A stretch of DNA of 64,000 bases from Terriglobales bacterium (GTDB lineage: Bacteria > Acidobacteriota > Terriglobia > Terriglobales > Acidobacteriaceae): NCBI GenBank assembly GCA_035764005.1, contig DASTZZ010000111.1, positions 96,363 to 160,362 of the forward strand, in the 5' to 3' direction. The notes beneath the pieces are model-generated. The model saw only the letters and a list, made by a program, of their open reading frames with translations, had not been told where the DNA came from and did no database searches. How positions within the stretch are numbered: position 1 is the first letter of the stretch; the number at the start of each line of letters is the position of its first letter. Of this stretch, positions 1 through 7,122 are shown one piece after another. The position numbers were made by a program, and so were the translations under genes.

Positions 1-897
1 AACCTCGGATACGTCGCCGGCGTTGAGCGTAAAAATCTTTCCTTCCTGAGCCGGGGGAAGACTTCCTCGCCGTCGCGACCCGAATTTCGTGCTGGGTGGC
101 GTTGTTGTGTTCTTCAGTTGTTCGTAGGCCGTCTTCTCAACTTTTTCCGGATCGTCTCCTGCGACGAGCTGCTTGTGAGCCTCGTCGGCGATTGCCTGCG
201 GATCAGCAGCGGCCGGCTGCGCAGGCGCAGTTCCGGGATTCGTTGGAGTGGCCGGATTGCGGGGAATGAAAATCCTCGTCAGCGTTACCTCTTCAAAAGC
301 GGAAGGATTCTGATCGTAGTACGCCTTCTCGTCAGCCTCGCTCACATTTGCAGCTTCGGTCTGAAGCTTGCGTTCTGCGGTCTGCGCCAGCACCTGCAAG
401 CGCGCGATGGCGAGTTGCTCTTCGTATTCCGGATCTTTGTTGATCCCCAACTTCACACCTTCGTTTGCCGCAGTGAGAAGCTGCACGTATCGCGTTGCGA
501 TTTGTCGATTCACGTTAGCCGGCGCATTGGGAGCGACAGCTTTCAGGAGCTTCTCGAACTCCGCTCGCGTAATTTGCGTCTTGCAGGACTTTGGTGACTG
601 CACCTCCGAGGTCTTCGCGCTGGCGCTCCTGGAAACCGTCGAGTGGGCCGGAGCGGCCGGTTTTATGGTTCCATTGAGGGAAATGTCGCAGATGCCATCG
701 ATCGTAATCACTGGTGTGCTCTCGGGCACGCTCGCAATGGATGGAGCGACCGGTGACGCAGGAATCGTCGAAGGTGTAGTTGAGCTTTGTGTAGGCGCAG
801 ATTGTGGAGCCGTCGTACCGGGAGCTGCTTGTCCAAAGGCAAAGCACGCGCCGGCTAGAACGTATGTACAGAAGAAGAGCGAATGACGCTGAATCAA
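1..897 (-). CDS. Parvulin-type peptidyl-prolyl isomerase, SurA/PrsA-like, secreted (3' end cut by window edge)
   Basis: A 299-codon open frame runs from a TTG at 895-897 to the left edge without a stop. TTG is chosen because a GGAGG ribosome site lies 4 bases upstream and no ATG or GTG fits. The product begins with a hydrophobic signal segment ending near AGACFAFGQ (Cys19 could be a lipid site, but the -3 residue is Ala, so this is uncertain). A Pro/Thr/Ser-rich linker follows, then a SurA-like helical part (ITRAEFEKLLKAV, ATRYVQLL, EADEKAYYDQNP) and the beginning of a rotamase domain (FGSRRRGSLPPAQEGKIF, then LNAGDVSEV). Such proteins assist folding of exported proteins in the periplasm. The gene is divergent from the cation transporter at 998. 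Family assignment is fairly sure; the C-terminal domain cannot be seen. Confidence 0.78.
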   Translation of the reverse strand, partial: MIQRHSLFFCTYVLAGACFAFGQAAPGTTAPQSAPTQSSTTPSTIPASPVAPSIASVPESTPVITIDGICDISLNGTIKPAAPAHSTVSRSASAKTSEVQSPKSCKTQITRAEFEKLLKAVAPNAPANVNRQIATRYVQLLTAANEGVKLGINKDPEYEEQLAIARLQVLAQTAERKLQTEAANVSEADEKAYYDQNPSAFEEVTLTRIFIPRNPATPTNPGTAPAQPAAADPQAIADEAHKQLVAGDDPEKVEKTAYEQLKNTTTPPSTKFGSRRRGSLPPAQEGKIFTLNAGDVSEV

Positions 898-997
898 GAT
901 GCCTCCACGATGAACGGGGAAAATCGATGCTAGCACAGGCAAAACGAATGCTGTGCCTCTGAGTAAGACGGCCGTATAACATTAGGGTACCAGCCAG

Positions 998-2428
998 ATG
1001 GCCACCTCTTACATCTCGGGCGCCGACAGCGTACGGAGCGAAAAGCGTTCAGTGGCGCGCAATTCCGTCATCGCTGCCGTGGGGATTACCGCGCTCAAGA
1101 TTTTCGTCGGAATCGCAACCGGCAGCTTGGGACTCATTTCAGAGGCGGCCCATTCTGGGCTCGACCTGGTCGCGGCGGTTATAACGTTCTTTTCGGTTGG
1201 TGTTTCGGATAAGCCCGCTGACGCGGACCATCAATACGGCCACGGCAAAGTTGAGAACTTCTCTGCTTTCATCGAGACTGGCCTGCTGCTTGTAACGTGC
1301 ATATGGATTCTCAGTGAAGCGGTGCGCAGGCTTTTCTTCCATCACGTCTCGATCGAGCCCTCGATCGCAGCATTCGCGGTTCTATTTCTCTCGATGGCTG
1401 TGGACTTTTGGCGTTCTCGCGCGTTGGGTAAAACCGCTGTTCGATATGACAGCCAAGCCCTCGAAGCCGACGCCCTGCACTTCACGACAGACATTTGGTC
1501 GAGCGGCGTAGTCGTAATCGGACTCGCCTTGGTATGGGTCGGCCATCGCATGGGCATTCCCTGGCTGCGCGTGGCTGATCCCTTGGCAGCGCTGGCCGTC
1601 GCAGGCGTCATTATTTATGTAAGTTCGCGGTTGGCGCGGCAGACGATAGATGCCTTGCTCGATGCGGCTCCGACCGGGGTTCGCGGCCAGATCATACGAG
1701 CTGTGGCCGACATCCATGGCGTGCTCGATGTCGATCGTGTTCGGGTTCGCCGCGCTGGCAATAGATACTTCGCTGAAGTTCAGGTCGCGCTGAATCGCAA
1801 TGCAACCTTGCAGCATTCCGAGAGCATGGCATCATCCGTGACCGATGCCGTTCACAGCGTGCTTCCCGATGCCGACGTTACCATTCGTACGCTTCCCCGA
1901 GCCACTGGAGCAGAAAGTATTTTCGATCGCATCCATGCAGTAGCGGCGCGGCATAATCTTGGCGTTCACGACGTCAACGTTCAGGACCTGAACGGGAAAT
2001 TGCATGTCGAGCAGCATCTGGAACTGGATGAGCGTATGTCCCTGAAGGACGCCCACGACTTCGTTACCGTCCTCGAGTCAGAGATGCGCAGCGAAGTTCC
2101 CGAGATCGATTCGATCCTTACGCACATTGAGAGCGACTCGGCGACCATCGAAACCGGCGATGCCACGTTTCACGATGCTTCTCTGGAGAAGAAGCTCAGA
2201 AACATAGTCGAGAGAGAATTTCCTGAGATTATCGATTTGCATGAGATTGTCTTGAAGAGAGTGCGGAATCGCATCTATCTCTCTTGCCACACTACCTTGC
2301 CAGACGATCTGTCGCTGGCGCGCGTTCACGATATTTCAACGGCGTTGGAAATTCGTTTTAAGCAGGCTGCTCCAGAGCTTTTCAAGGTACTCATCCATAC
2401 CGAACCGCAGACGGATAATCGAAGATGA
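998..2428 (+). CDS. Cation diffusion facilitator transporter with three C-terminal dimerisation-like segments
   Basis: 476 residues. The N-terminal ~200 residues form the six-helix CDF membrane domain, with the metal-site pairs H52/D56 in AAHSGLDLVAA and H161/D165 in HFTTDIWSSG, plus the cytoplasmic DADHQYGHGKVE motif after helix 2. CDF proteins exchange Zn2+, Fe2+, Mn2+ or similar cations for protons. Most members have one ~80-residue cytoplasmic dimerisation domain. Here the tail is ~275 residues and appears to hold three copies of that fold (about 212-295, 300-380, 390-470), each with the alternating beta/helix pattern, for example GVLDVDRVRVRR, LGVHDVNVQDLNG and IIDLHEIVLKRV. Metal specificity cannot be told. 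The promoter probably lies in the ~100 bp shared with the divergent isomerase gene. Confidence 0.92.
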   Translation: MATSYISGADSVRSEKRSVARNSVIAAVGITALKIFVGIATGSLGLISEAAHSGLDLVAAVITFFSVGVSDKPADADHQYGHGKVENFSAFIETGLLLVTCIWILSEAVRRLFFHHVSIEPSIAAFAVLFLSMAVDFWRSRALGKTAVRYDSQALEADALHFTTDIWSSGVVVIGLALVWVGHRMGIPWLRVADPLAALAVAGVIIYVSSRLARQTIDALLDAAPTGVRGQIIRAVADIHGVLDVDRVRVRRAGNRYFAEVQVALNRNATLQHSESMASSVTDAVHSVLPDADVTIRTLPRATGAESIFDRIHAVAARHNLGVHDVNVQDLNGKLHVEQHLELDERMSLKDAHDFVTVLESEMRSEVPEIDSILTHIESDSATIETGDATFHDASLEKKLRNIVEREFPEIIDLHEIVLKRVRNRIYLSCHTTLPDDLSLARVHDISTALEIRFKQAAPELFKVLIHTEPQTDNRR

Positions 2429-2469
2429 TTGCAGACAAACTCCAAACCCGGGAGCGAAACTAACGGTAT

Positions 2470-2709
2470 ATGCAAAAACATAAAGTCGTAGTATTCAGCC
2501 AGCCTGGCTGACCGCCGTGCCGCACTGCCGAGGCCTTCCTCTCGGAGAGAGGAATCGATTTCGAAATACGAGACGTTTCGCGCGACTACTCGGCTGTCCG
2601 AGATTTGGTCGGAAAATATCAGAGCCGTTCCACTCCTACCATCGTTGTTGGCGACCAGGTGATGATTGGCTTCGATCCCCAGCGACTCGAACAGATGCTC
2701 CAGGCTTAG
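2470..2709 (+). CDS. Glutaredoxin/NrdH-like protein with in-frame UGA at the first active-site Cys: candidate selenoprotein
   Basis: Reading ATG 2470 through the TGA at 2509-2511 to the TAG at 2707-2709 gives 79 codons with a complete thioredoxin fold: beta strand KVVVFSQPG, then residue 14 (UGA), PPC, helix RTAEAFLSERG, strand IDFEIRDVS, helix SAVRDLVGKYQ, cis-Pro loop RSTPTIVVGDQ, and final helix GFDPQRLEQML. The UGA sits exactly where the first Cys of the CPPC motif belongs, giving U-P-P-C. A perfect hairpin lies 25-43 bases after the UGA (separate entry). Glutaredoxins reduce disulfides; Sec at the attacking position is known in some bacterial homologues. Alternatives are a nonsense mutation or a sequencing error, but no other lesion is seen. 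Gene callers will miss or truncate it. The 3' end overlaps the next gene by 44 bp. Confidence 0.72.
2536..2554 (+). promoter_or_regulatory. Candidate bacterial SECIS hairpin inside the glutaredoxin-like gene
   Basis: Perfect inverted repeat TTCCTCTC / GAGAGGAA (8 bp) closing a GGA loop at 2544-2546. The loop starts 32 nt after the in-frame UGA (2509-2511) and has G at its first two positions. Bacterial SECIS elements lie within the coding region directly after the UGA, with the apical loop some 16-37 nt downstream and at least one G early in the loop, where SelB binds. Both requirements are met. The element remains in frame (AFLSERG). Confidence 0.6.
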
Positions 2710-3637
2710 CGCCGCAAAAATCGAAGGCTACCTGCTCATCGCTGCCGCAGCGTTCTGCTACGGAGCTTCGGCGGCGGTCGGCAAAGTTGTCTTCAACGGA
2801 CAAAGCTGGCTGCACGGAACCAGCATCGATCCTCTCATCCTCTCGCAGGCGCGATCGACCTTCGCCGTACTCGTCCTGCTTCCACTCGTCGCTGCCGGTC
2901 CTGGAGTGGGAACGTTACGCGCCAGCCGTCGCACGCTGTGGAAATGCGCAGCTATGGGAGTCTTGGGCCTGTGCGGCGCCAACTTCTTCTATTACTACGC
3001 AATCGCCAAGAGCACCGTTGCAACCGCGATCACGGTGCAGTACACCGCTCCAGTCTGGGTTTATGCATACACAGTCGTGGCGAGACAGCAGCGCATATCG
3101 TGGCTTCGCAGTTTGGCCGTGGTGCTGGCATTCGTAGGATGTGGACTAGTCGCGCTTACCGCGCCGCAGGCTCATCTAAAGGCAAGCACCATCGGAATCG
3201 TTGCGGCGCTGGGTGCCGCGTTTTCCTACTCGTTCTACAACGTTATCGGCGCTGATCTGCTCAAGCAGTTTTCCCGCTGGTTGGTGCTCTTTTATGCGCT
3301 TCTCTTCTCAACGATCTTTTGGCTGATCGTGAATCCTCCATGGCGCGTCGCAGCCCAGCATTACTCCGAACGCGAATGGTTGTTTCTTTTCGGATTTGCA
3401 ATCATCTCGATGCTCCTGCCATTCGCTCTGTATCTCGGAGGACTTCGCCTGCTTGATCCGACCAGCGCGATCGTAACTAGCTGTCTCGAGCCAGTGTTCG
3501 CCAGCGTGCTCGCGGCAACTTTTGCAGGTGAGGGCTTGCGTGTGTGGCAGATTGTCGGGATGGCGCTGGTGCTGAGCCAGTCAGTGGTGATTCAACTGCC
3601 TGAGCGCGGTGAAAGGAAGCGGGAAAGGAGTGTGTAG
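2666..3637 (+). CDS. EamA/DMT-family transporter
   Basis: 323 residues with ten predicted membrane helices in two EamA repeats (about residues 15-150 and 165-310). The family pattern is clear: EGYLLIAAAAFCYGAS at the start, VQYTAPVWVYAYT in the first half, LDPTSAIVTSCLEPVFASV in the second. EamA proteins export metabolites or amino acids; the substrate is unknown. The only usable start upstream of the first helix is TTG at 2666, which lies inside the glutaredoxin-like gene, so the two overlap by 44 bp and are probably co-transcribed and translationally coupled. Thus ribosomes reading through the upstream UGA may influence this gene. The start is the least certain part. Confidence 0.87.
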   Translation: MASIPSDSNRCSRLSAAKIEGYLLIAAAAFCYGASAAVGKVVFNGQSWLHGTSIDPLILSQARSTFAVLVLLPLVAAGPGVGTLRASRRTLWKCAAMGVLGLCGANFFYYYAIAKSTVATAITVQYTAPVWVYAYTVVARQQRISWLRSLAVVLAFVGCGLVALTAPQAHLKASTIGIVAALGAAFSYSFYNVIGADLLKQFSRWLVLFYALLFSTIFWLIVNPPWRVAAQHYSEREWLFLFGFAIISMLLPFALYLGGLRLLDPTSAIVTSCLEPVFASVLAATFAGEGLRVWQIVGMALVLSQSVVIQLPERGERKRERSV

Positions 3638-3654
3638 TGGGGCCGTTGGCCTTT

Positions 3655-3790
3655 GTCATTCCGAAAACAGGCTCACGCGCAGTTTGCGTGAGCCGGAGTG
3701 AGGAATCCCTATTGCACCCATGCGTTCGAGGTTAGGATGCGTAGGAGTCGATAGGGATTTCTCCGCCAAAACCAGGCGTTCGGAATGACA
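3655..3790. repeat. Palindromic intergenic element between convergent genes
   Basis: The outer ends GTCATTCCGAA (3655) and TTCGGAATGAC (ending 3789) are inverted copies. Inside are a 9-bp hairpin GGCTCACGC/GCGTGAGCC (about 3670-3694) and the inverted pair AATCCCTAT/ATAGGGATT. It fills the gap between the EamA gene and the convergent oxidoreductase gene and may fold to act as a bidirectional terminator. It resembles a dispersed repeat class common in acidobacterial genomes. Confidence 0.7.
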
Positions 3791-3800
3791 GAACAGCCGA

Positions 3801-5051
3801 CTAATACTCCTGTTGCATCGACTTCGCCTCATCCCAAGTAACGCGCCGCTTGTTGCGATAGGCCAGATTGGCCATGTGGCCCGCGACGGCCGAGAGATAT
3901 CCGATCTCAACCGGCGCATTCGGCTGCTTGCGCGAGCGCACGCAGTCGATCCAGTTCTGCATGTGATTCTGATCGGGAGTCTCGCCGGTGAGCGCGGCTC
4001 CGTCTTTACGGTTCACCTTTTCGGGATAGTAGCGCGTGGCCGACTCCGAGCGTCCGGTGACCATATTCTGCTCGCCCGAGACGTGCTCGATGGTGCCATC
4101 GCTGCCGAGGATGTGTTCGCCCAGGCCGTAGTGGCTGTTGCTGAACGTGGATTGCCAGATCACTACGATATCCTGCGGAAATTCGAGCGTGACGGCGATG
4201 GTGTCGGGAACCTCGCGTCCGTCTTTCTCTGAGAACACGCCGCCCGACATCGTCGCAGCACTCGGCACTGGCAGATCAAGCGCGCTCATGATCCAGGAGA
4301 TCTGGTGAACCATGTTCTCAGTAATGTTGCCGCCGGAGAATTCCCAAAACAGACGCCAGTTGATGAATTTGTTCGCGTCGAACGGCTGCGATGGACGTCC
4401 ATTGAGGAACGCTTCCCAGCGGATGTTCTCCTGATTGCAGTCCGACGGAATCGGACGCACCCACTGCCCTTTGCCGTGCGGAGTGTTGCGGCTCATCCAC
4501 GATTCGACCATGGTCACTTTGCCGACGATTCCATCTTTAATCCACTTCTTCGTATCGGCCAGTGAGCCGTCGCTTTCGTGCTGCAGGCCAAGCTGAACGA
4601 TACGATCGGAGTTCTTCGCGGCGCGCAGGCACTCTTCCGCTTCCGGAATCGACCACGTCATCGTCTTCTCGGTATAGAGGTCTTTGCCGGCCGCGATTAC
4701 GTCAACAAAATGACGCGCATGGATGTGCAGCGGGCTGGCCACGATCACCGCGTCGATATCTTTCTGGTCGAGGAGCTTGCGATGATCGTCGAAGGTCTGG
4801 ATGTTGGGAACTTTGGCTTTGGCTTCCTCACGACGGCGTGTGTAGATGTCGGCCATGGCGACGAGTTCCACATTGGGCACACGGGTAATCTGTTTGAGCA
4901 ACTCGCTGCCGCGTCCGCCAACGCCGATCATGCCGACGCGCACACGGTCATTGGCGCCCAGCACGCGCGCCGGTGGATACAGCATGAATGCAGCGGTGCC
5001 GAGGGCAGCCTGCTTTATAAAGTCACGCCGCGCAATAGATGTGTCTGACAT
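3801..5051 (-). CDS. Tat-exported Gfo/Idh/MocA-family oxidoreductase
   Basis: 416 residues. The N-terminus has a twin-arginine signal (IARRDFIKQAALGTAAF) ending near residue 33, so the enzyme is exported folded, with its cofactor, to the periplasm. A Rossmann motif VRVGMIGVGGRGSELL follows at 37-52, then YTEKTMTWSIPEAEE (the usual EKP of the family is EKT here), and a C-terminal alpha/beta domain with GGNITENMVHQISW carrying the likely catalytic His. The family oxidises or reduces sugars and related polyols with NAD(P). It lies directly downstream of a second family member and two TIM-barrel sugar enzymes, separated from them by a palindromic repeat; together they suggest stepwise oxidation of a glycoside. 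The exact substrate cannot be read from sequence. Confidence 0.9.
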   Translation of the reverse strand: MSDTSIARRDFIKQAALGTAAFMLYPPARVLGANDRVRVGMIGVGGRGSELLKQITRVPNVELVAMADIYTRRREEAKAKVPNIQTFDDHRKLLDQKDIDAVIVASPLHIHARHFVDVIAAGKDLYTEKTMTWSIPEAEECLRAAKNSDRIVQLGLQHESDGSLADTKKWIKDGIVGKVTMVESWMSRNTPHGKGQWVRPIPSDCNQENIRWEAFLNGRPSQPFDANKFINWRLFWEFSGGNITENMVHQISWIMSALDLPVPSAATMSGGVFSEKDGREVPDTIAVTLEFPQDIVVIWQSTFSNSHYGLGEHILGSDGTIEHVSGEQNMVTGRSESATRYYPEKVNRKDGAALTGETPDQNHMQNWIDCVRSRKQPNAPVEIGYLSAVAGHMANLAYRNKRRVTWDEAKSMQQEY

Positions 5052-5077
5052 AGTGCCTCCTGGATTATGACTGCGTT

Positions 5078-5222
5078 GTTACGGAACCGCCGGCGGTAGC
5101 CGGTGGGGCAGCCGTGTCTTTTGCGGCTGCGCGATCATGAGGTTCCGCGCTACTCTTTCAACCCGGAGCTGGCCTTCTCGGCCAGCTCCGGCCCACCGGC
5201 TACCGCCGGCGGTTCCGTTAAC
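5078..5222. repeat. Dispersed palindromic element, copy A
   Basis: About 145 bp. Outer arms: GGAACCGCCGGCGGTAGCC (from 5083) against its exact complement ending near 5216. Inside are a 12-bp hairpin CCGGAGCTGGCC/GGCCAGCTCCGG (5163-5191) and a 7-bp hairpin GCAGCCG/CGGCTGC (5108-5130). The right end carries GTTA, whose complement TAA is the stop codon of the gene at 5218-6237. A second copy, in opposite orientation and with compensatory changes in the arms, lies at 62680-62820. Confidence 0.88.
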
Positions 5223-6237
5223 TGCACCCAACCGCATCTCGCACGCGCGCGGCCTGGTAAATCGCTTCCACCACCGCCACGCTTCGCCGACCTTCTTCGC
5301 CGCCGCACACGGGATCGCGACCGGTTTCAATTGCCTGCACGAAGTCCTCGATGATTCGCTGGTGTCCGCGAATGTCGCCCACGACTGGAGAGCTTGCGCT
5401 GGCGTTTTGGTCTGCCGGTTCGATCTCATCTGCGAGGGCGGACGGATTGCGCAGATCGAGACGCGTGATGCGATCCTGCTCAATGCGAACCGTGCCTTCG
5501 GTTCCGGTAATCTCAACCCGTCGAGGATAGCCGGGGAAAGCCGCAGTAGTCGCATGCAGCGCGCCGACTGTTCCATTCGCAAACTCCAGAGTCGCAACGC
5601 AAGTATCTTCGCTCTCGATGTGATGGAGTGCCGTTTTTGTGACTGATTGCACGCGCGTGATATCGCCGAGCAGATAGATGAGCAGATCGACGGTATGAAT
5701 CCCCTGATTCATTAATGCCCCGCCGCCATCGAGGGCAAGCGTGCCGCGCCACTTCGATCCGGAGTAATACTCTGGCGGACGATACCATTTCACTGCGGCT
5801 TCGACCAAAATGGGACGCCCAAGTTTTTCCGAATTGATCCAATCCTTCACGCGCAGAATGTCGGGCTTGAGGCGGTCTTGAAAGAAGACTCCGAGCTTTA
5901 CGCCGGCAGCGCGTGCCGCTTTGATCAGTGCATCTGCGCGCTTGACCGTCACATCGATCGGCTTCTCCGTGAGCACATGCAGGCCGCACTGCGCGGCGGC
6001 AATGCCTTCGTCGGAATGAAGAGCCGACGGACTGCCGAGCATCACGATATCCAGCGGTCGATGCGAGAGGAAGCGATCAAAGTCGCTGTACGGTTCGCCG
6101 CCGTATTTCTGAGCAAGCGTCCCGACCTTGGCCGAATTTGTTCCGTAGATCGCAGCGATGTTCAGCCCAGCGGCAGCGGCGGCGCGGATGTGAGTCTCCG
6201 TAATGTTTCCGCCGCCGGTGAAGCCCGCGTGAAGCAT
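5218..6237 (-). CDS. Gfo/Idh/MocA-family oxidoreductase, cytoplasmic
   Basis: 339 residues without signal peptide. Rossmann motif AGFTGGGNITETHI at the N-terminus, EKP motif in VLTEKPIDVTVKRAD, and the catalytic-domain segment GGALMNQGIHTVDLLIY with the conserved His. A typical NAD(P)-dependent sugar or inositol dehydrogenase of the family. It is the last gene of a compact minus-strand run (8081 to 5218) with two sugar isomerase/epimerase-like genes; only 3 bp separate it from the upstream one. Its stop codon TAA is part of the palindromic element just described. It probably acts on the intracellular product of the exported pair. Confidence 0.9.
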   Translation of the reverse strand: MLHAGFTGGGNITETHIRAAAAAGLNIAAIYGTNSAKVGTLAQKYGGEPYSDFDRFLSHRPLDIVMLGSPSALHSDEGIAAAQCGLHVLTEKPIDVTVKRADALIKAARAAGVKLGVFFQDRLKPDILRVKDWINSEKLGRPILVEAAVKWYRPPEYYSGSKWRGTLALDGGGALMNQGIHTVDLLIYLLGDITRVQSVTKTALHHIESEDTCVATLEFANGTVGALHATTAAFPGYPRRVEITGTEGTVRIEQDRITRLDLRNPSALADEIEPADQNASASSPVVGDIRGHQRIIEDFVQAIETGRDPVCGGEEGRRSVAVVEAIYQAARVRDAVGCS

Positions 6238-6240
6238 TGT

Positions 6241-7122
6241 TTAGGAAAGCGCTCCGGCTTTCTGCAGCTCTTCTTTCATGCCTGCCCAGCTCTGACGCGT
6301 AGATTCCTCCGGAGTCCCGCCGCCGCGCCAGTGCGTCTCGAGGCTGGTCGCGTATTTGTAGCCTTGCTGCTTGAGCGCCTTGAACTGCCCGGTCCAGTCG
6401 ATGAGCCCGCGACCCATGGCAGCCCACTGCTTGCCCGAACCGTCGGGCTTGTTCTGGATGTCTTTGCAATGGACGTGGCCGATCCGTTCCTTTGGCAAGG
6501 CGTTGTACCCATCCGGGAATGCCTTCTCACCGCGCATCGCCGCATTGCCCGGATCCCAATTGACCATGAAGTTCTTCGCCTTTACGGCAGAGAGCAGACG
6601 CCCAGCTTCTGCGCCGGTAGCCGTGTTGCAGGCGAACTCGTTCTCAAGAACCAGAATGATCTTTTTCTTCGCAGCTTTGTCGGCCGCATCGCGCATTTTG
6701 TCGTCGATTGCGGCGCGATAGGGAGCCTGATCGTCAAGCCGCCAGAAATCAAAGATACGTACGCGATCGGTGTTGAAGGCCTTCGCCAGTTCGAACGCGC
6801 GCTCCAACAGCTCGTCCTGCTGCTTGAATGTGAAATCGGCATTGAAGGTGTCGTGCCGCTCGCGCTCTTTCGAGGGCGGTGCGCCCGGCCAGTCAACTTT
6901 GAAAACCGGGCTGGCGATATCCGTCACCCGCATCTTTGCTTTTTCGAGAATCTGGCGAGCTTCGTCGATCTCCTTGGAATCGAGCTTCAGAATGTTCTTG
7001 TTCCACATCCCGCGCAGCTCGATCCAGTTCATACCGAACTCGCGCGAGGCGACATCGACTGCGTGCCCGAAGTCCTGACTGATCTCATCGTTGATAACTG
7101 CGACGCGAAATTGGGAGTTCAT
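6241..7122 (-). CDS. Sugar phosphate isomerase/epimerase-like TIM barrel (AP-endonuclease-2 family), cytoplasmic
   Basis: 293 residues, no signal peptide. It begins FRVAVINDEISQDFGHAVD and contains the family blocks WIELRGMWNKN, VLENEFACNTATG, NWDPGNAAMRG and IGHVHCKDIQ, which carry the Glu, Asp and His residues that bind the divalent metal in the xylose-isomerase-like superfamily. Members isomerise, epimerise or dehydrate sugars and inosose, and some cleave 3-keto-glycosides by beta-elimination. The start ATG overlaps the stop of the upstream gene by 4 bp (ATGA), indicating translational coupling. Confidence 0.88.
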   Translation of the reverse strand: MNSQFRVAVINDEISQDFGHAVDVASREFGMNWIELRGMWNKNILKLDSKEIDEARQILEKAKMRVTDIASPVFKVDWPGAPPSKERERHDTFNADFTFKQQDELLERAFELAKAFNTDRVRIFDFWRLDDQAPYRAAIDDKMRDAADKAAKKKIILVLENEFACNTATGAEAGRLLSAVKAKNFMVNWDPGNAAMRGEKAFPDGYNALPKERIGHVHCKDIQNKPDGSGKQWAAMGRGLIDWTGQFKALKQQGYKYATSLETHWRGGGTPEESTRQSWAGMKEELQKAGALS

